Shown here piece after piece: positions 16,397 through 24,630 of a stretch of 64,000 nucleotides of DNA (position 1 is the first letter of the stretch; each line of letters begins with the position of its first letter). Both the position numbers and the translations under genes were made by a program. The notes beneath the pieces are model-generated. The model saw only the letters and a program-made list of their open reading frames with translations, had not been told where the DNA came from and did no database searches. Source of the stretch: Caccoplasma_A sp045587545. GTDB lineage: Bacteria; Bacteroidota; Bacteroidia; Bacteroidales; G3-4614. The stretch covers positions 1 to 64,000 of the forward strand of contig JAZNCN010000020.1 in the NCBI GenBank assembly GCA_045587545.1. Direction: 5' to 3'.

Positions 16397-16687
16397 TTAA
16401 ATATTGCTGAAAAAATCTATTGTATCACCTTCTTTTAATGTAACCAAAGCTTTTTTGTATGAAGCTGTTTTACCTTCGATAAGACCAGATTTTGTATAAC
16501 GGCTTTTGTTTTTGCCTTTATAGTTCATTGTGTTTACCGAAACTACTGTTACATTATACATCTCTTCCACAGCTTTTTTAATCTGTGATTTGTTAGCATC
16601 GGGACTTACACGAAATCCGAAACGGTTGAATTTCTCCGAAATGCTGGTCATTTTTTCCGTTACTATCGGTTTAATTATTATTGCCAT
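16397..16687 (-). CDS. rplW: 50S ribosomal protein L23
   Basis: 96 residues. Short uL23: IIKPIVTEKMTSISEKFNRF, KSQIKKAVEEMYNVTVVSVN. It provides the docking site for trigger factor and SRP at the tunnel exit. The start codon is preceded by a perfect AAGGAGG (complement of 16695-16701), seven bases upstream. Confidence 0.98.
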   Translation of the reverse strand: MAIIIKPIVTEKMTSISEKFNRFGFRVSPDANKSQIKKAVEEMYNVTVVSVNTMNYKGKNKSRYTKSGLIEGKTASYKKALVTLKEGDTIDFFSNI

Positions 16688-16701
16688 TATCGTGCCTCCT
16701 T
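16688..16701 (-). promoter_or_regulatory. Perfect Shine-Dalgarno site of rplW
   Basis: AAGGAGG on the minus strand (16695-16701), seven bases before the rplW ATG, in the 17-base spacer after rplD. Confidence 0.8.
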
Positions 16702-16704
16702 CTG

Positions 16705-17325
16705 TTAAAATTCATTGATTGCTGCTACTGAACTCTCAAATATTACCAAATTCTCACAATCAAGAATTTTATAAGTATTTAATTCAGAAACAGTTATAAC
16801 TTTTGCCTTAGGAAGATTCCTAGCTGACAAATATACATTTTTATTTTGATCTGATAAAACTAAAAGCAACTTTTTATCAGCCATTTGCAAATTTTTTGCA
16901 AATTCAATAAACTCTTTAGTTTTTGGAGCTTCAAATGTGAAGTCTTCAACTACTGTTAGAGCATTTGCTGCAACTTTTGTGCTTAGTGCTGATTTACGTG
17001 CCAAAGCTTTAACTTTTTTGTTTAGTTTAAAGCTGTAATCGCGAGGTACGGGACCAAATACGCGTCCTCCTCCTACCATTACGGGAGAGTTGATATCTCC
17101 ACTACGTGCACCACCAGTTCCTTTTTGTCTTTTTAGTTTACGAGTACTTCCTGATACTTCGCTTCTCTCTTTTGATTTGTGAGTTCCTTGACGATTGTTC
17201 GCCATGAATTGTTTCACGTCTAAGTAGATTGCGTGTTCGTTGGGTTCTATACCGAAAACAGCATCGTTCAACGTAACTTTTTTACCAGTATCCTCACCTT
17301 TGATGTTTAATACGCTAAGTTCCAT
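16705..17325 (-). CDS. rplD: 50S ribosomal protein L4
   Basis: 206 residues. uL4 landmarks: the tunnel-lining loop GSTRKLKRQKGTGGARSGDI and GGRVFGPVPRDYSFKLNKKV, then the globular part. In E. coli L4 autoregulates the S10 operon; no comparable leader was recognised here. It lies 2 bases after rplC. Confidence 0.98.
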   Translation of the reverse strand: MELSVLNIKGEDTGKKVTLNDAVFGIEPNEHAIYLDVKQFMANNRQGTHKSKERSEVSGSTRKLKRQKGTGGARSGDINSPVMVGGGRVFGPVPRDYSFKLNKKVKALARKSALSTKVAANALTVVEDFTFEAPKTKEFIEFAKNLQMADKKLLLVLSDQNKNVYLSARNLPKAKVITVSELNTYKILDCENLVIFESSVAAINEF

Positions 17326-17327
17326 GA

Positions 17328-17945
17328 TTACTTCTCTATTATTACGATTGAACCTTTACTTCCGGGTACAGAGCCTTTTACTAATAAAAGGTTATGCTCG
17401 GGGATAACTTTAATCACTTGCAAGTTTTGAACAGTTACTCTCTCATTACCTGTTTGACCTGCCATACGAGTTCCCTTGAATACGCGTGCGGGATATGAAC
17501 ATGCACCTATTGAACCGGGAGCACGAAGACGGTTGTGTTGACCGTGAGTTGATTGACCTACTCCACCAAAACCGTGACGTTTTACAACACCTTGGTAACC
17601 TTTACCTTTTGATGTTCCTACAACATCAACAAAGTCTTCTTCTGAGAAGAAGTCAACTGAGATTACATCTCCTAAGTTATACTCTGTCTCAAAACCTTTG
17701 AACTCGGCCAAGTGTCTCTTGGGTGTCACACCACTTTTTTTGAAGTGTCCCATCTCTGGCTTAGAAGTGTGTTTCTCTTTTTTGTCTTCGAAACCAACTT
17801 GCACAGCTGCGTAACCGTCTGTTTCAACGGTTTTGATTTGGGTGACAACGCAAGGACCTACTTCGATAACAGTGCATGGCATATTTACGCCCTCAGCACT
17901 GAATACGGATGTCATTCCGATTTTTTTTCCTAATAATCCTGGCAT
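17328..17945 (-). CDS. rplC: 50S ribosomal protein L3
   Basis: 205 residues. uL3 landmarks: MPGLLGKKIGMTSVFSAEGV, the peptidyl-transferase-reaching loop GFGGVGQSTHGQHNRLRAPG, and SYPARVFKGTRMAGQTGNER. It initiates 50S assembly. 24 bases after rpsJ. Confidence 0.98.
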   Translation of the reverse strand: MPGLLGKKIGMTSVFSAEGVNMPCTVIEVGPCVVTQIKTVETDGYAAVQVGFEDKKEKHTSKPEMGHFKKSGVTPKRHLAEFKGFETEYNLGDVISVDFFSEEDFVDVVGTSKGKGYQGVVKRHGFGGVGQSTHGQHNRLRAPGSIGACSYPARVFKGTRMAGQTGNERVTVQNLQVIKVIPEHNLLLVKGSVPGSKGSIVIIEK

Positions 17946-17969
17946 TTCTTTTTGTTATTAAATGGTTTA

Positions 17970-18281
17970 TTACAATTTTATTTCTACATCAACACCGCTT
18001 GGCAACTCAAGTTTCATAAGTGCCTCAACTGCTTTTGACGAACCGTTAAGAATCTCAATCTCTATCAAACGACGGTAGAAAGAGAGTTCAAATTGCTCGC
18101 GCGATTTTTTGTTTACGAATGTTGAACGGTTTACAGTAAAGATACGTTTGCGTGTGGGTAGAGGTATAGGACCTTTTACTACAGCACCTGTGGGTTTTAC
18201 TGTTTTTACAATCTTCTCAGCTGATTTATCAACCAAAGTATGATCGTAAGATTTTAATTTAATTCTTATTTTTGAATTCAT
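17970..18281 (-). CDS. rpsJ: 30S ribosomal protein S10
   Basis: 103 residues. uS10 landmarks: IRIKLKSYDHTLVDKSAEKI, VVKGPIPLPTRKRIFTVNRS, and SGVDVEIKL at the end. Also known as NusE for its role in antitermination. It starts 23 bases after fusA, so the str and S10 groups are fused in one run. Confidence 0.98.
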   Translation of the reverse strand: MNSKIRIKLKSYDHTLVDKSAEKIVKTVKPTGAVVKGPIPLPTRKRIFTVNRSTFVNKKSREQFELSFYRRLIEIEILNGSSKAVEALMKLELPSGVDVEIKL

Positions 18282-18304
18282 ATCGCGTTTATGATTTTTG
18301 AATA

Positions 18305-20428
18305 CTACAATAAATCTACTCTACCTTTTACCTCTGTTAGTACGTTTTTAGCGATTGACGAGCTAACCTCGGCATAGTGTGAGAATGTCATGGTTGATGT
18401 TGCACGACCTGATGTGATAGTACGTAATGAAGTTACATATCCGAACATCTCAGCCAAAGGAGCTTTAGCTTTTACGATACGAGCACCGCTTCGACTTGAC
18501 TCCATTCCCTCAACTTGTCCACGACGTTTGTTAAGGTCTGAGATAACGTCTCCCATACTCTCCTCTGGAGTTACAACCTCTATCTTCATGATAGGCTCAA
18601 GAAGTGTAGGTCCTGCCTTCTCGCATGCCTTTTTGAATGCTTGTATTGCACAAACCTCAAATGACAATTGGTCAGAGTCAACTGGGTGATATGAACCATC
18701 TATTACTGTTACTTTCAATTGGTCAACTTGGTAACCTGCAAGTACACCATTCTTCATAGCGGTTGTGAAACCTTTCTGAATTGAAGGTATATACTCTTTA
18801 GGAATGTTACCACCTTTAACCTCATCAACAAATTGCAAACTTCCTTCAAAATCAGCGTCAACTGGCTCTACGCGAACAATCATATCTGCATATTTACCAC
18901 GACCTCCGGTTTGTTTCTTGTAAGTCTCGCGCAATTCAACTGATTGAGTGATTGCCTCTTTGTATGATACTTGAGGACGTCCTTGGTTACACTCAACGTT
19001 GAACTCACGACGCAAACGGTCAATGATGATTTCAAGGTGAAGCTCACCCATTCCGCTGATGATTGTTTGACCTGTATCCTCATCTGATTTAACTGTAAAT
19101 GTTGGATCCTCCTCAGCAAGTTTTTGTAGTCCAAGACCAAGTTTATCCAAGTCTTTTTGAGTTTTAGGCTCAACTGCAATTCCGATAACCGGTTCTGGGA
19201 AGTCCATTGACTCCAACACGATTGGAGCATTCTCTGCACAGATTGTATCTCCTGTACGAACGTCTTTCAAACCTACTGCTGCACCTATATCTCCACAACC
19301 GATAACCTCTTTTGGGTTTTGTTTGCTTGAGTGCATTTGGAATAGACGTGATATACGCTCTTTTTTACCTGAACGTGTATTCAAAACGTAAGAACCTGCT
19401 GCAAGGTCTCCTGAATAAACGCGGAAGAAGCACAAACGACCTACGTAGGGGTCAACTGCAATTTTGAATATCAATGCTGATAGTGGCTCGCCTGATGAAG
19501 GTTTACGTGTAATTTCTACCTCTTTGTTGTCAACCTCGTGTCCAACTACTGATGGAGTATCTGTTGGACTTGGCAAGTAAGCACATACTGCATCAAGCAA
19601 TGTTTGTACTCCTTTGTTTTTGAATGATGAACCGCAAGTCATAGGAACCATCTTCATTGCAAGTGTTCCTTTACGAATTGCTGTTTTTATCTCCTCTTCG
19701 GTGATAGTTGAAGGATCGTCGAAGAATTTTTCCATTAGAGCATCGTCAAAATCAGCTATACACTCCAATAGTTTTTCTCTCCACTCCTCAGCCTCGGCAA
19801 CTAACTCAGCAGGTATCTCCTCAACTGTATAGTCAGCACCCATAGCCTCGTTAGGCCAGTATAATGCTTTCATACGAACCAAGTCAATAACTCCTTTGAA
19901 GTTCTCCTCCGCACCGATAGGAATTTGAATAGGACAAGGATTAGCACCCAAAACCTCTTTAAGTTGATGAACAACTTCAAAGAAGTTTGCTCCCGAACGG
20001 TCCATTTTGTTAACGTAACCTACACGGGGAACATTGTATTTGTCAGCTTGACGCCAAACAGTCTCTGATTGGGGCTCAACACCTCCTACTGCACAGAATG
20101 TTGCAACTGCTCCGTCCAAAATACGAAGTGAACGCTCAACCTCTGCAGTAAAGTCAACGTGTCCCGGGGTGTCAATGAGGTTTATTTTATATTTCTCATT
20201 GTTGTAGCTCCACCAAGTGGTAGTAGCAGCAGAGGTAATAGTAATACCACGCTCTTGCTCCTGCTCCATCCAGTCCATAGTAGCAGCACCATCGTGTACC
20301 TCACCAATCTTGTGTGTTAGACCGGTGTAAAATAGAATACGCTCTGATGTGGTAGTTTTACCAGCATCAATGTGCGCCATAATACCTAAGTTTCTGGTAT
20401 ATTTTAATAATTCGTCTCCTTTTGCCAT
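18305..20428 (-). CDS. fusA: Translation elongation factor G
   Basis: 707 residues, full length. GTPase motifs: G1 AHIDAGKTTTSERILFYTGL, switch II DTPGHVDFTAEVERS, and NKMD for guanine specificity. Domains II to V follow with conserved ELHLEIIIDRLRREFNVECN and GMGELHLE-type segments; the G-domain insert and C-terminal domains look typical. It catalyses ribosomal translocation. It lies 7 bases after rpsG. The usual neighbour tuf is absent from the window. Confidence 0.98.
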   Translation of the reverse strand: MAKGDELLKYTRNLGIMAHIDAGKTTTSERILFYTGLTHKIGEVHDGAATMDWMEQEQERGITITSAATTTWWSYNNEKYKINLIDTPGHVDFTAEVERSLRILDGAVATFCAVGGVEPQSETVWRQADKYNVPRVGYVNKMDRSGANFFEVVHQLKEVLGANPCPIQIPIGAEENFKGVIDLVRMKALYWPNEAMGADYTVEEIPAELVAEAEEWREKLLECIADFDDALMEKFFDDPSTITEEEIKTAIRKGTLAMKMVPMTCGSSFKNKGVQTLLDAVCAYLPSPTDTPSVVGHEVDNKEVEITRKPSSGEPLSALIFKIAVDPYVGRLCFFRVYSGDLAAGSYVLNTRSGKKERISRLFQMHSSKQNPKEVIGCGDIGAAVGLKDVRTGDTICAENAPIVLESMDFPEPVIGIAVEPKTQKDLDKLGLGLQKLAEEDPTFTVKSDEDTGQTIISGMGELHLEIIIDRLRREFNVECNQGRPQVSYKEAITQSVELRETYKKQTGGRGKYADMIVRVEPVDADFEGSLQFVDEVKGGNIPKEYIPSIQKGFTTAMKNGVLAGYQVDQLKVTVIDGSYHPVDSDQLSFEVCAIQAFKKACEKAGPTLLEPIMKIEVVTPEESMGDVISDLNKRRGQVEGMESSRSGARIVKAKAPLAEMFGYVTSLRTITSGRATSTMTFSHYAEVSSSIAKNVLTEVKGRVDLL

Positions 20429-20435
20429 CTTTCAA

Positions 20436-20909
20436 TTAAAATCTAAAGTGAGCAAACGCACGGTTAGCTTCTGCCATCTTGTGCATATCCTCTTTACGTT
20501 TAAACGCACCACCTTGGTTGTTGTAAGCGTCCATTATCTCAGCAGCCAATTTGTCTGCCATGGTTTTGCCACCACGTTTACGTGCGTACAATATTAAATT
20601 TTTCATCGAGATTGACTCTTTGCGATCAGGGCGGATTTCGGTAGGAACTTGGAATGTTGCTCCACCCACGCGACGTGATTTAACCTCTACTTGAGGTGTA
20701 ATGTTTTCCAAAGCCTTCTTCCAGATTTCGAGGGCTGTCTCTTCTGTGGTCATTTTAGATTTAACCATATCAAGAGCGGAATAGAAAATAGTGTATGCGG
20801 TATTTTTCTTTCCGTCATACATCAAGTGGTTTACAAATTTTGAAACCTTTACATCACTGAAGATAGGATCGGGTAATACAATCCTTTTCTTTGGTTTTGC
20901 TTTTCTCAT
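20436..20909 (-). CDS. rpsG: 30S ribosomal protein S7
   Basis: 157 residues. uS7 landmarks: MRKAKPKKRIVLPDPIFSDV, GGATFQVPTEIRPDRKESIS, and the C-terminal MAEANRAFAHFRF. It nucleates the 30S head and binds the E-site region. The spacer from rpsL (169 bases, 20910-21078) is among the longest in the operon; S7 is the autoregulator of the str operon in E. coli, so a control structure there is plausible but unproven. Confidence 0.98.
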   Translation of the reverse strand: MRKAKPKKRIVLPDPIFSDVKVSKFVNHLMYDGKKNTAYTIFYSALDMVKSKMTTEETALEIWKKALENITPQVEVKSRRVGGATFQVPTEIRPDRKESISMKNLILYARKRGGKTMADKLAAEIMDAYNNQGGAFKRKEDMHKMAEANRAFAHFRF

Positions 20910-21078
20910 CTTAATTCTTTTTGTTCTTGTTCTTGGTTGCTTTTTACATCTTCAACAGTATCCTCCGACACCGTTTACTCAACCTAATCAGCCTATCCAA
21001 GAAACTAGAAAATAGTTTTACAACTAAGTTTTAATTTCTCCGGGCGTTGCATTAATGTTTATGCAGGCTGCAACTTTA

Positions 21079-21462
21079 TTACTTTTTACCTGCTTTAGGA
21101 CGTTTTGCTCCGTATTTCGAGCGACGTTGGGTACGGTTAGCCACACCTGCAGTATCTAATGTACCGCGTACAATGTGATAACGAACACCGGGAAGATCTT
21201 TTACACGACCACCACGTACCATTACGATAGAGTGCTCTTGCAAGTTGTGTCCTTCTCCTGGAATGTAAGAGTTAACCTCTTTTCCGTTAGTCAAACGAAC
21301 CCTTGCCACTTTACGCATCGCAGAGTTAGGTTTTTTAGGAGTTGTAGTATAAACCCTCACACATACACCACGTCTTTGAGGACATGAATCCAATGCAGGA
21401 GATTTACTTTTGTCCTCCAAAACTACCCTTCCTTTTCTTACTAATTGCTGAATTGTAGGCAT
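21079..21462 (-). CDS. rpsL: 30S ribosomal protein S12
   Basis: 127 residues. uS12 landmarks: CPQRRGVCVRVYTTTPKKPN and RGGRVKDLPGVRYHIVRGTL. Lysine is present at the equivalent of E. coli Lys43 (TTTPKKPNSA), the position altered in many streptomycin-resistant strains, so the sequence looks wild-type there. It is the first gene of the operon, with the promoter and a hairpin leader ahead. Confidence 0.98.
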   Translation of the reverse strand: MPTIQQLVRKGRVVLEDKSKSPALDSCPQRRGVCVRVYTTTPKKPNSAMRKVARVRLTNGKEVNSYIPGEGHNLQEHSIVMVRGGRVKDLPGVRYHIVRGTLDTAGVANRTQRRSKYGAKRPKAGKK

Positions 21463-21547
21463 TTCTTAGAACTTTTAATCGTTTGTTATTATTTAATTTA
21501 AAATTATTTCTCTCGTTTTCTTTACTTAAAAGCCACACATAAAATTG

Positions 21548-21568
21548 GTGTAAATCAACTATTTACAC
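21548..21568 (-). promoter_or_regulatory. Hairpin in the leader of the str-S10 operon
   Basis: Perfect 8-bp inverted repeat (GTGTAAAT at 21548-21555 and ATTTACAC at 21561-21568) with a 5-base loop in the roughly 130-base 5' leader of rpsL. There is no T-run, so it is not a terminator. It could stabilise the message or take part in r-protein or stress control. Confidence 0.45.
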
Positions 21569-21602
21569 AGTTATGGCGTACTTTTTGGCGCTAAAAACTT
21601 CG

Positions 21603-21634
21603 CAAAAGTACTATTTTTTTGGCAATTAACCAAA
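21603..21634 (-). promoter_or_regulatory. Promoter of the ribosomal str-S10-spc-alpha operon
   Basis: On the minus strand, -33 TTTG (21631-21634) and -7 TACTTTTG (21603-21610), separated by 20 bases. Both match the Bacteroidota primary-sigma consensus exactly. The start would lie near 21596, giving a leader of about 130 bases before rpsL. Confidence 0.75.
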
Positions 21635-21665
21635 CTTTTTGGTGATAAATTTATCAAGTTAAAAG

Positions 21666-22625
21666 TTAATTACAAAGTACTTTTATTACCTCATCGTTTA
21701 CCTTAACCAATATTACACCTTTAATGGTTACCGGCAGCTGTATTTGAACCGAACTACTATTGTAACTACCTGAAGTTATTACCCTGCCTGTTGTATCATA
21801 TATCTCTACTGAGTTGATGCCATCGGCATTTTCAATATATAACACCCCATTTGAAACGTATGCTTTGGTTTTGGGCGTATCTGCAATACTTTCATTAATT
21901 CCTGATTCTTCAGCAGGATAAAATTGTTTGCCTTTGTAGTAGAAAGATTTTAAAGTAAAATTCACATTTGATCCCATTCCTGTAGTTGTAGTAACTCTAT
22001 CGTACCATAAACCAAATTTTGAACCTATTCCTTTTATCCATTCTTCTTGAATATCATTATTACCCCAATTATACATCTCTATAGGAGTACAATATGGAGA
22101 TCCCATATCCTCGAAAAAAGTTACTGTAATAAACTCATCTTCTTCATTCAAAGAAAAGTCATACAGACAAAACTCATCAAACACTCCTTCTTCGTCTTCT
22201 TCAACTCCAAAAAATATGCGAGCCCTCCCTCCTGTAACATAATTTAAAGTTTCGTAATCGAAATCGACAGGGTCAATATATACCTTCTCACCCTCAACTC
22301 TTATTCCTCCAACATACCCATAATCTATATTATTTTGTATGTCTTTTACATATAATTTAGAGTATTTTTTATCATTCATAATAGTATCTCCTTCTAAATA
22401 ATATGTGTAGTATGTATAATATATATCATACCATAATCCTGTTTCCGGATTTGCCCAAGATCTTTCAGTATATATTTCTTCTTCTATTACCCAAACCGCA
22501 TCTTCAGTAGGAAATACATCGGGAAGAGTTATATCTTCTGTTGTTTGTGCATATACAGATATATTTGAGGTTGTAAGTAAAACTAACAAAACCAGTTTAG
22601 TTATTATTTTATCTATTCGTTTCAT
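21666..22625 (-). CDS. Secreted protein with T9SS-type C-terminal sorting domain
   Basis: 319 residues. Signal peptide 1-27 (ends SVYAQ). The body (about 30-245) has no family I recognise; it is rich in Tyr, Glu and Asp, with the start of each strand pair like YYTYYLEGDTIMNDKKYSKL. The last 70 residues have the sorting-domain pattern of type IX cargo (SVEIYDTTGRVITSGSYNSS, then VILVKVNDEVIKVL). The mature protein is therefore likely to be moved across the outer membrane. A remnant of another gene lies just upstream (22656-22860), and the protein is followed by the ribosomal operon promoter. Confidence 0.7.
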   Translation of the reverse strand: MKRIDKIITKLVLLVLLTTSNISVYAQTTEDITLPDVFPTEDAVWVIEEEIYTERSWANPETGLWYDIYYTYYTYYLEGDTIMNDKKYSKLYVKDIQNNIDYGYVGGIRVEGEKVYIDPVDFDYETLNYVTGGRARIFFGVEEDEEGVFDEFCLYDFSLNEEDEFITVTFFEDMGSPYCTPIEMYNWGNNDIQEEWIKGIGSKFGLWYDRVTTTTGMGSNVNFTLKSFYYKGKQFYPAEESGINESIADTPKTKAYVSNGVLYIENADGINSVEIYDTTGRVITSGSYNSSSVQIQLPVTIKGVILVKVNDEVIKVLCN

Positions 22626-22655
22626 AATCTTATTGTTTCTTTAAGTTAATAATAT

Positions 22656-22860
22656 CTATTTAATTGTTCCATTTATCAGATTTAATATTGCTCCTTGCTC
22701 TATATCTAATTTAGATTCTCCCTCTATTGTCATATCTATTACTCCTCCGTTGGTAATAGTTAATGTTCCCCCTGAGCATACTTTTATAAAGACATCTCGA
22801 ATAATACCACCATCTATTATTAACGATCCTTGCCCGAAATATAAATATAAATATAAATAT
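22656..22860 (-). pseudogene. Beta-helix-like protein remnant
   Basis: The minus strand reads open for about 60 codons up to the stop at 22656-22658: GQGSLIIDGGIIRDVFIKVC, then GGTLTITNGGVIDMTIEGES and a short helical end LNLINGTIK. The short strand-turn repeats (GGxLxIxxGGxI) are like those of right-handed beta-helix adhesins or autotransporter passengers. No start codon or signal peptide is visible, and upstream the frame runs into a (AAATAT)x4 microsatellite, so it looks like the 3' end of a decayed gene. It could still be a small functional gene. Confidence 0.35.
22837..22860. repeat. AAATAT hexanucleotide microsatellite
   Basis: Four tandem copies of AAATAT, at the upstream edge of the beta-helix-like remnant. 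Such a repeat is prone to slippage and could be where the reading frame was lost. Confidence 0.7.
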
Positions 22861-22984
22861 ATTTTTTCTAAAAAAACAAATAAATTGGGAGAAAATTACA
22901 GAAAATTACAAAATTACAAATTTTATTCGGCAAGGGACATGAGACAATAGTTAGGGTAACGAAACCAACAACTGAAGCTGATAG

Positions 22985-23566
22985 CTAATAAACCCCATAC
23001 GACTCATTTATACACGAAACATTATTTGTAGAGATAGGAATTATGGTTTTTTCTTCGGCATTCAACCGCCATACACCAAGCAGATTATTATAAACCTCTG
23101 TATCAATCCAATCGTTATCATCAGGAATAACAGCCATAAGATCATAATCAATAACATCTTCGCGCACGACATATCCGGGCCAACCGATAGAGGCTCCTGC
23201 AGGAAAATATATTTTTACAGAGTCGGTCAATCTCCACAACAGGTTGCCATCTTCATCTTTATCAAACAACTCCGACATTATTATATATGCCGAGTCTGTA
23301 GACAATACGGCAACATCTATATTAAAATCTTTACCATATGCAGCACTACCTGCTAACGAACACTCGCTGAATGGGGCAAGATATAGCATTGAAGAGGCAA
23401 CATCTTTCTCAAATATATCTTCACACATCAAAGAGCTGTCCATTTCAAAAACTAAAGTAGAGTCCTCGTCTGTATTTATAGCTATAGCACCCTTCCCTCC
23501 TTTCAAGCAAGACGAAAGTAAGGAGATAAACAATATTACCGACCCTATAAAAAACATTTTTCTCAT
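22985..23566 (-). CDS. Lipoprotein of unknown function
   Basis: 193 residues from the ATG at 23564-23566 (MRKMFFIGSVILFISLLSSC). A basic start and hydrophobic stretch end in the lipobox LLSSC, so the mature protein begins with a lipidated cysteine. The mature part is acidic and has no motif I recognise. A TAACTTTG box (minus strand of 23573-23580) sits only six bases before the start codon, so the message would have almost no leader. It is divergently oriented to the GSCFA gene at 23638. Confidence 0.55.
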   Translation of the reverse strand: MRKMFFIGSVILFISLLSSCLKGGKGAIAINTDEDSTLVFEMDSSLMCEDIFEKDVASSMLYLAPFSECSLAGSAAYGKDFNIDVAVLSTDSAYIIMSELFDKDEDGNLLWRLTDSVKIYFPAGASIGWPGYVVREDVIDYDLMAVIPDDNDWIDTEVYNNLLGVWRLNAEEKTIIPISTNNVSCINESYGVY

Positions 23567-23572
23567 CGTGTG

Positions 23573-23580
23573 CAAAGTTA
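23573..23580 (-). promoter_or_regulatory. Bacteroidota -7 box abutting the lipoprotein start
   Basis: TAACTTTG on the minus strand matches TAnnTTTG. With the start at 23566, transcription would begin at or near the ATG. No TTTG -33 box is found at the expected distance, so the assignment is weak. Confidence 0.35.
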
Positions 23581-23637
23581 CTCCAAAAAGTTATTTATAT
23601 ATCATTTTTTAATCAATTATTTTTATAATTTTGCATT

Positions 23638-24630
23638 ATGGATTTTAGAACTAAAGTTGAAATTAAATGGAACGGCGATAAGATTTCTCATAATCACTCG
23701 CTACTATTCTTAGGCTCTTGTTTTGCACAAGAGATAGGAGACATATTCTCTACAAGCAAATTTAATTCTTTGGTTAATCCGTTTGGAGTCCTTTACAACC
23801 CCCTTTCTATCTCAAAATCATTAGAAAAGAGTTTAGATTGTACCCCTTACACAATAAACAATTTATTTAAAGATGGCAACCTATTCCATAGTTTTGACCA
23901 TCACTCCACTCTCTCCGATACTGACGCAACCCGTATGTTGAATAATATAAATGAGAAGCTTATGCTCACATGTCAAAAAATAAGGAGTTCTCATTTTATA
24001 TTCCTCACATTTGGAACATCATGGGAGTATGAATTAAAAGCGAATAACGAAGTTGTATCAAATTGCCACAAATTACCGGCAACCACATTTACAAGACGAA
24101 GAGCAGGGGTTAAAGAACTTAGCGAAAGAATGACAGAGACAATTCGCAAAATATTAGAGGTCAACAGTGGTGTAAAATTTGTATTGACTGTAAGCCCTAT
24201 AAGACATCTTAAAGATGGAGCGCACGGAAATAATTTAAGTAAAAGCGTATTACTGCTTATGTGCGACGAACTCGCAAACTCATTCCCCGACAATGCAATA
24301 TATTTCCCATCATACGAAATTCTCCTTGACGAACTAAGAGACTATCGCTTTTATGCCGACGATATGACTCACCCTTCAAAAAAGGCAGTAGAGTATATAT
24401 GGGAACAGATAAAAGAAGTGATTATATCTCTTGAATCGAGAAACATAATAAAAGAGTGGGGAAAGATAAGACAAGGCATTCTGCACCGTCGCATGAGTGC
24501 CGATGTAGAATCATACAAACTATTTTTAGAAAACCTTTTAAAATCGGCTGAAAGTTTTGCTGACAAATATCAAAATATTGATATTACAAACGAAATTGCC
24601 GAGATAAAGAATTTATACCTAAATATATAA
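23638..24630 (+). CDS. GSCFA domain protein
   Basis: 330 residues. The family-naming GSCFAQEIG motif is at about residues 26-34, followed by FGVLYNPLSI. The C-terminal half has a SGNH-hydrolase-like DxxH pattern (FYADDMTHPSKKAVEYIWEQ), so it may act as an esterase or acyl-transferring enzyme; the true substrate is unknown. No signal peptide is seen. The stop codon overlaps the start of the next gene (TAATG at 24628-24632), so the two are co-translated. Confidence 0.85.
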   Translation: MDFRTKVEIKWNGDKISHNHSLLFLGSCFAQEIGDIFSTSKFNSLVNPFGVLYNPLSISKSLEKSLDCTPYTINNLFKDGNLFHSFDHHSTLSDTDATRMLNNINEKLMLTCQKIRSSHFIFLTFGTSWEYELKANNEVVSNCHKLPATTFTRRRAGVKELSERMTETIRKILEVNSGVKFVLTVSPIRHLKDGAHGNNLSKSVLLLMCDELANSFPDNAIYFPSYEILLDELRDYRFYADDMTHPSKKAVEYIWEQIKEVIISLESRNIIKEWGKIRQGILHRRMSADVESYKLFLENLLKSAESFADKYQNIDITNEIAEIKNLYLNI

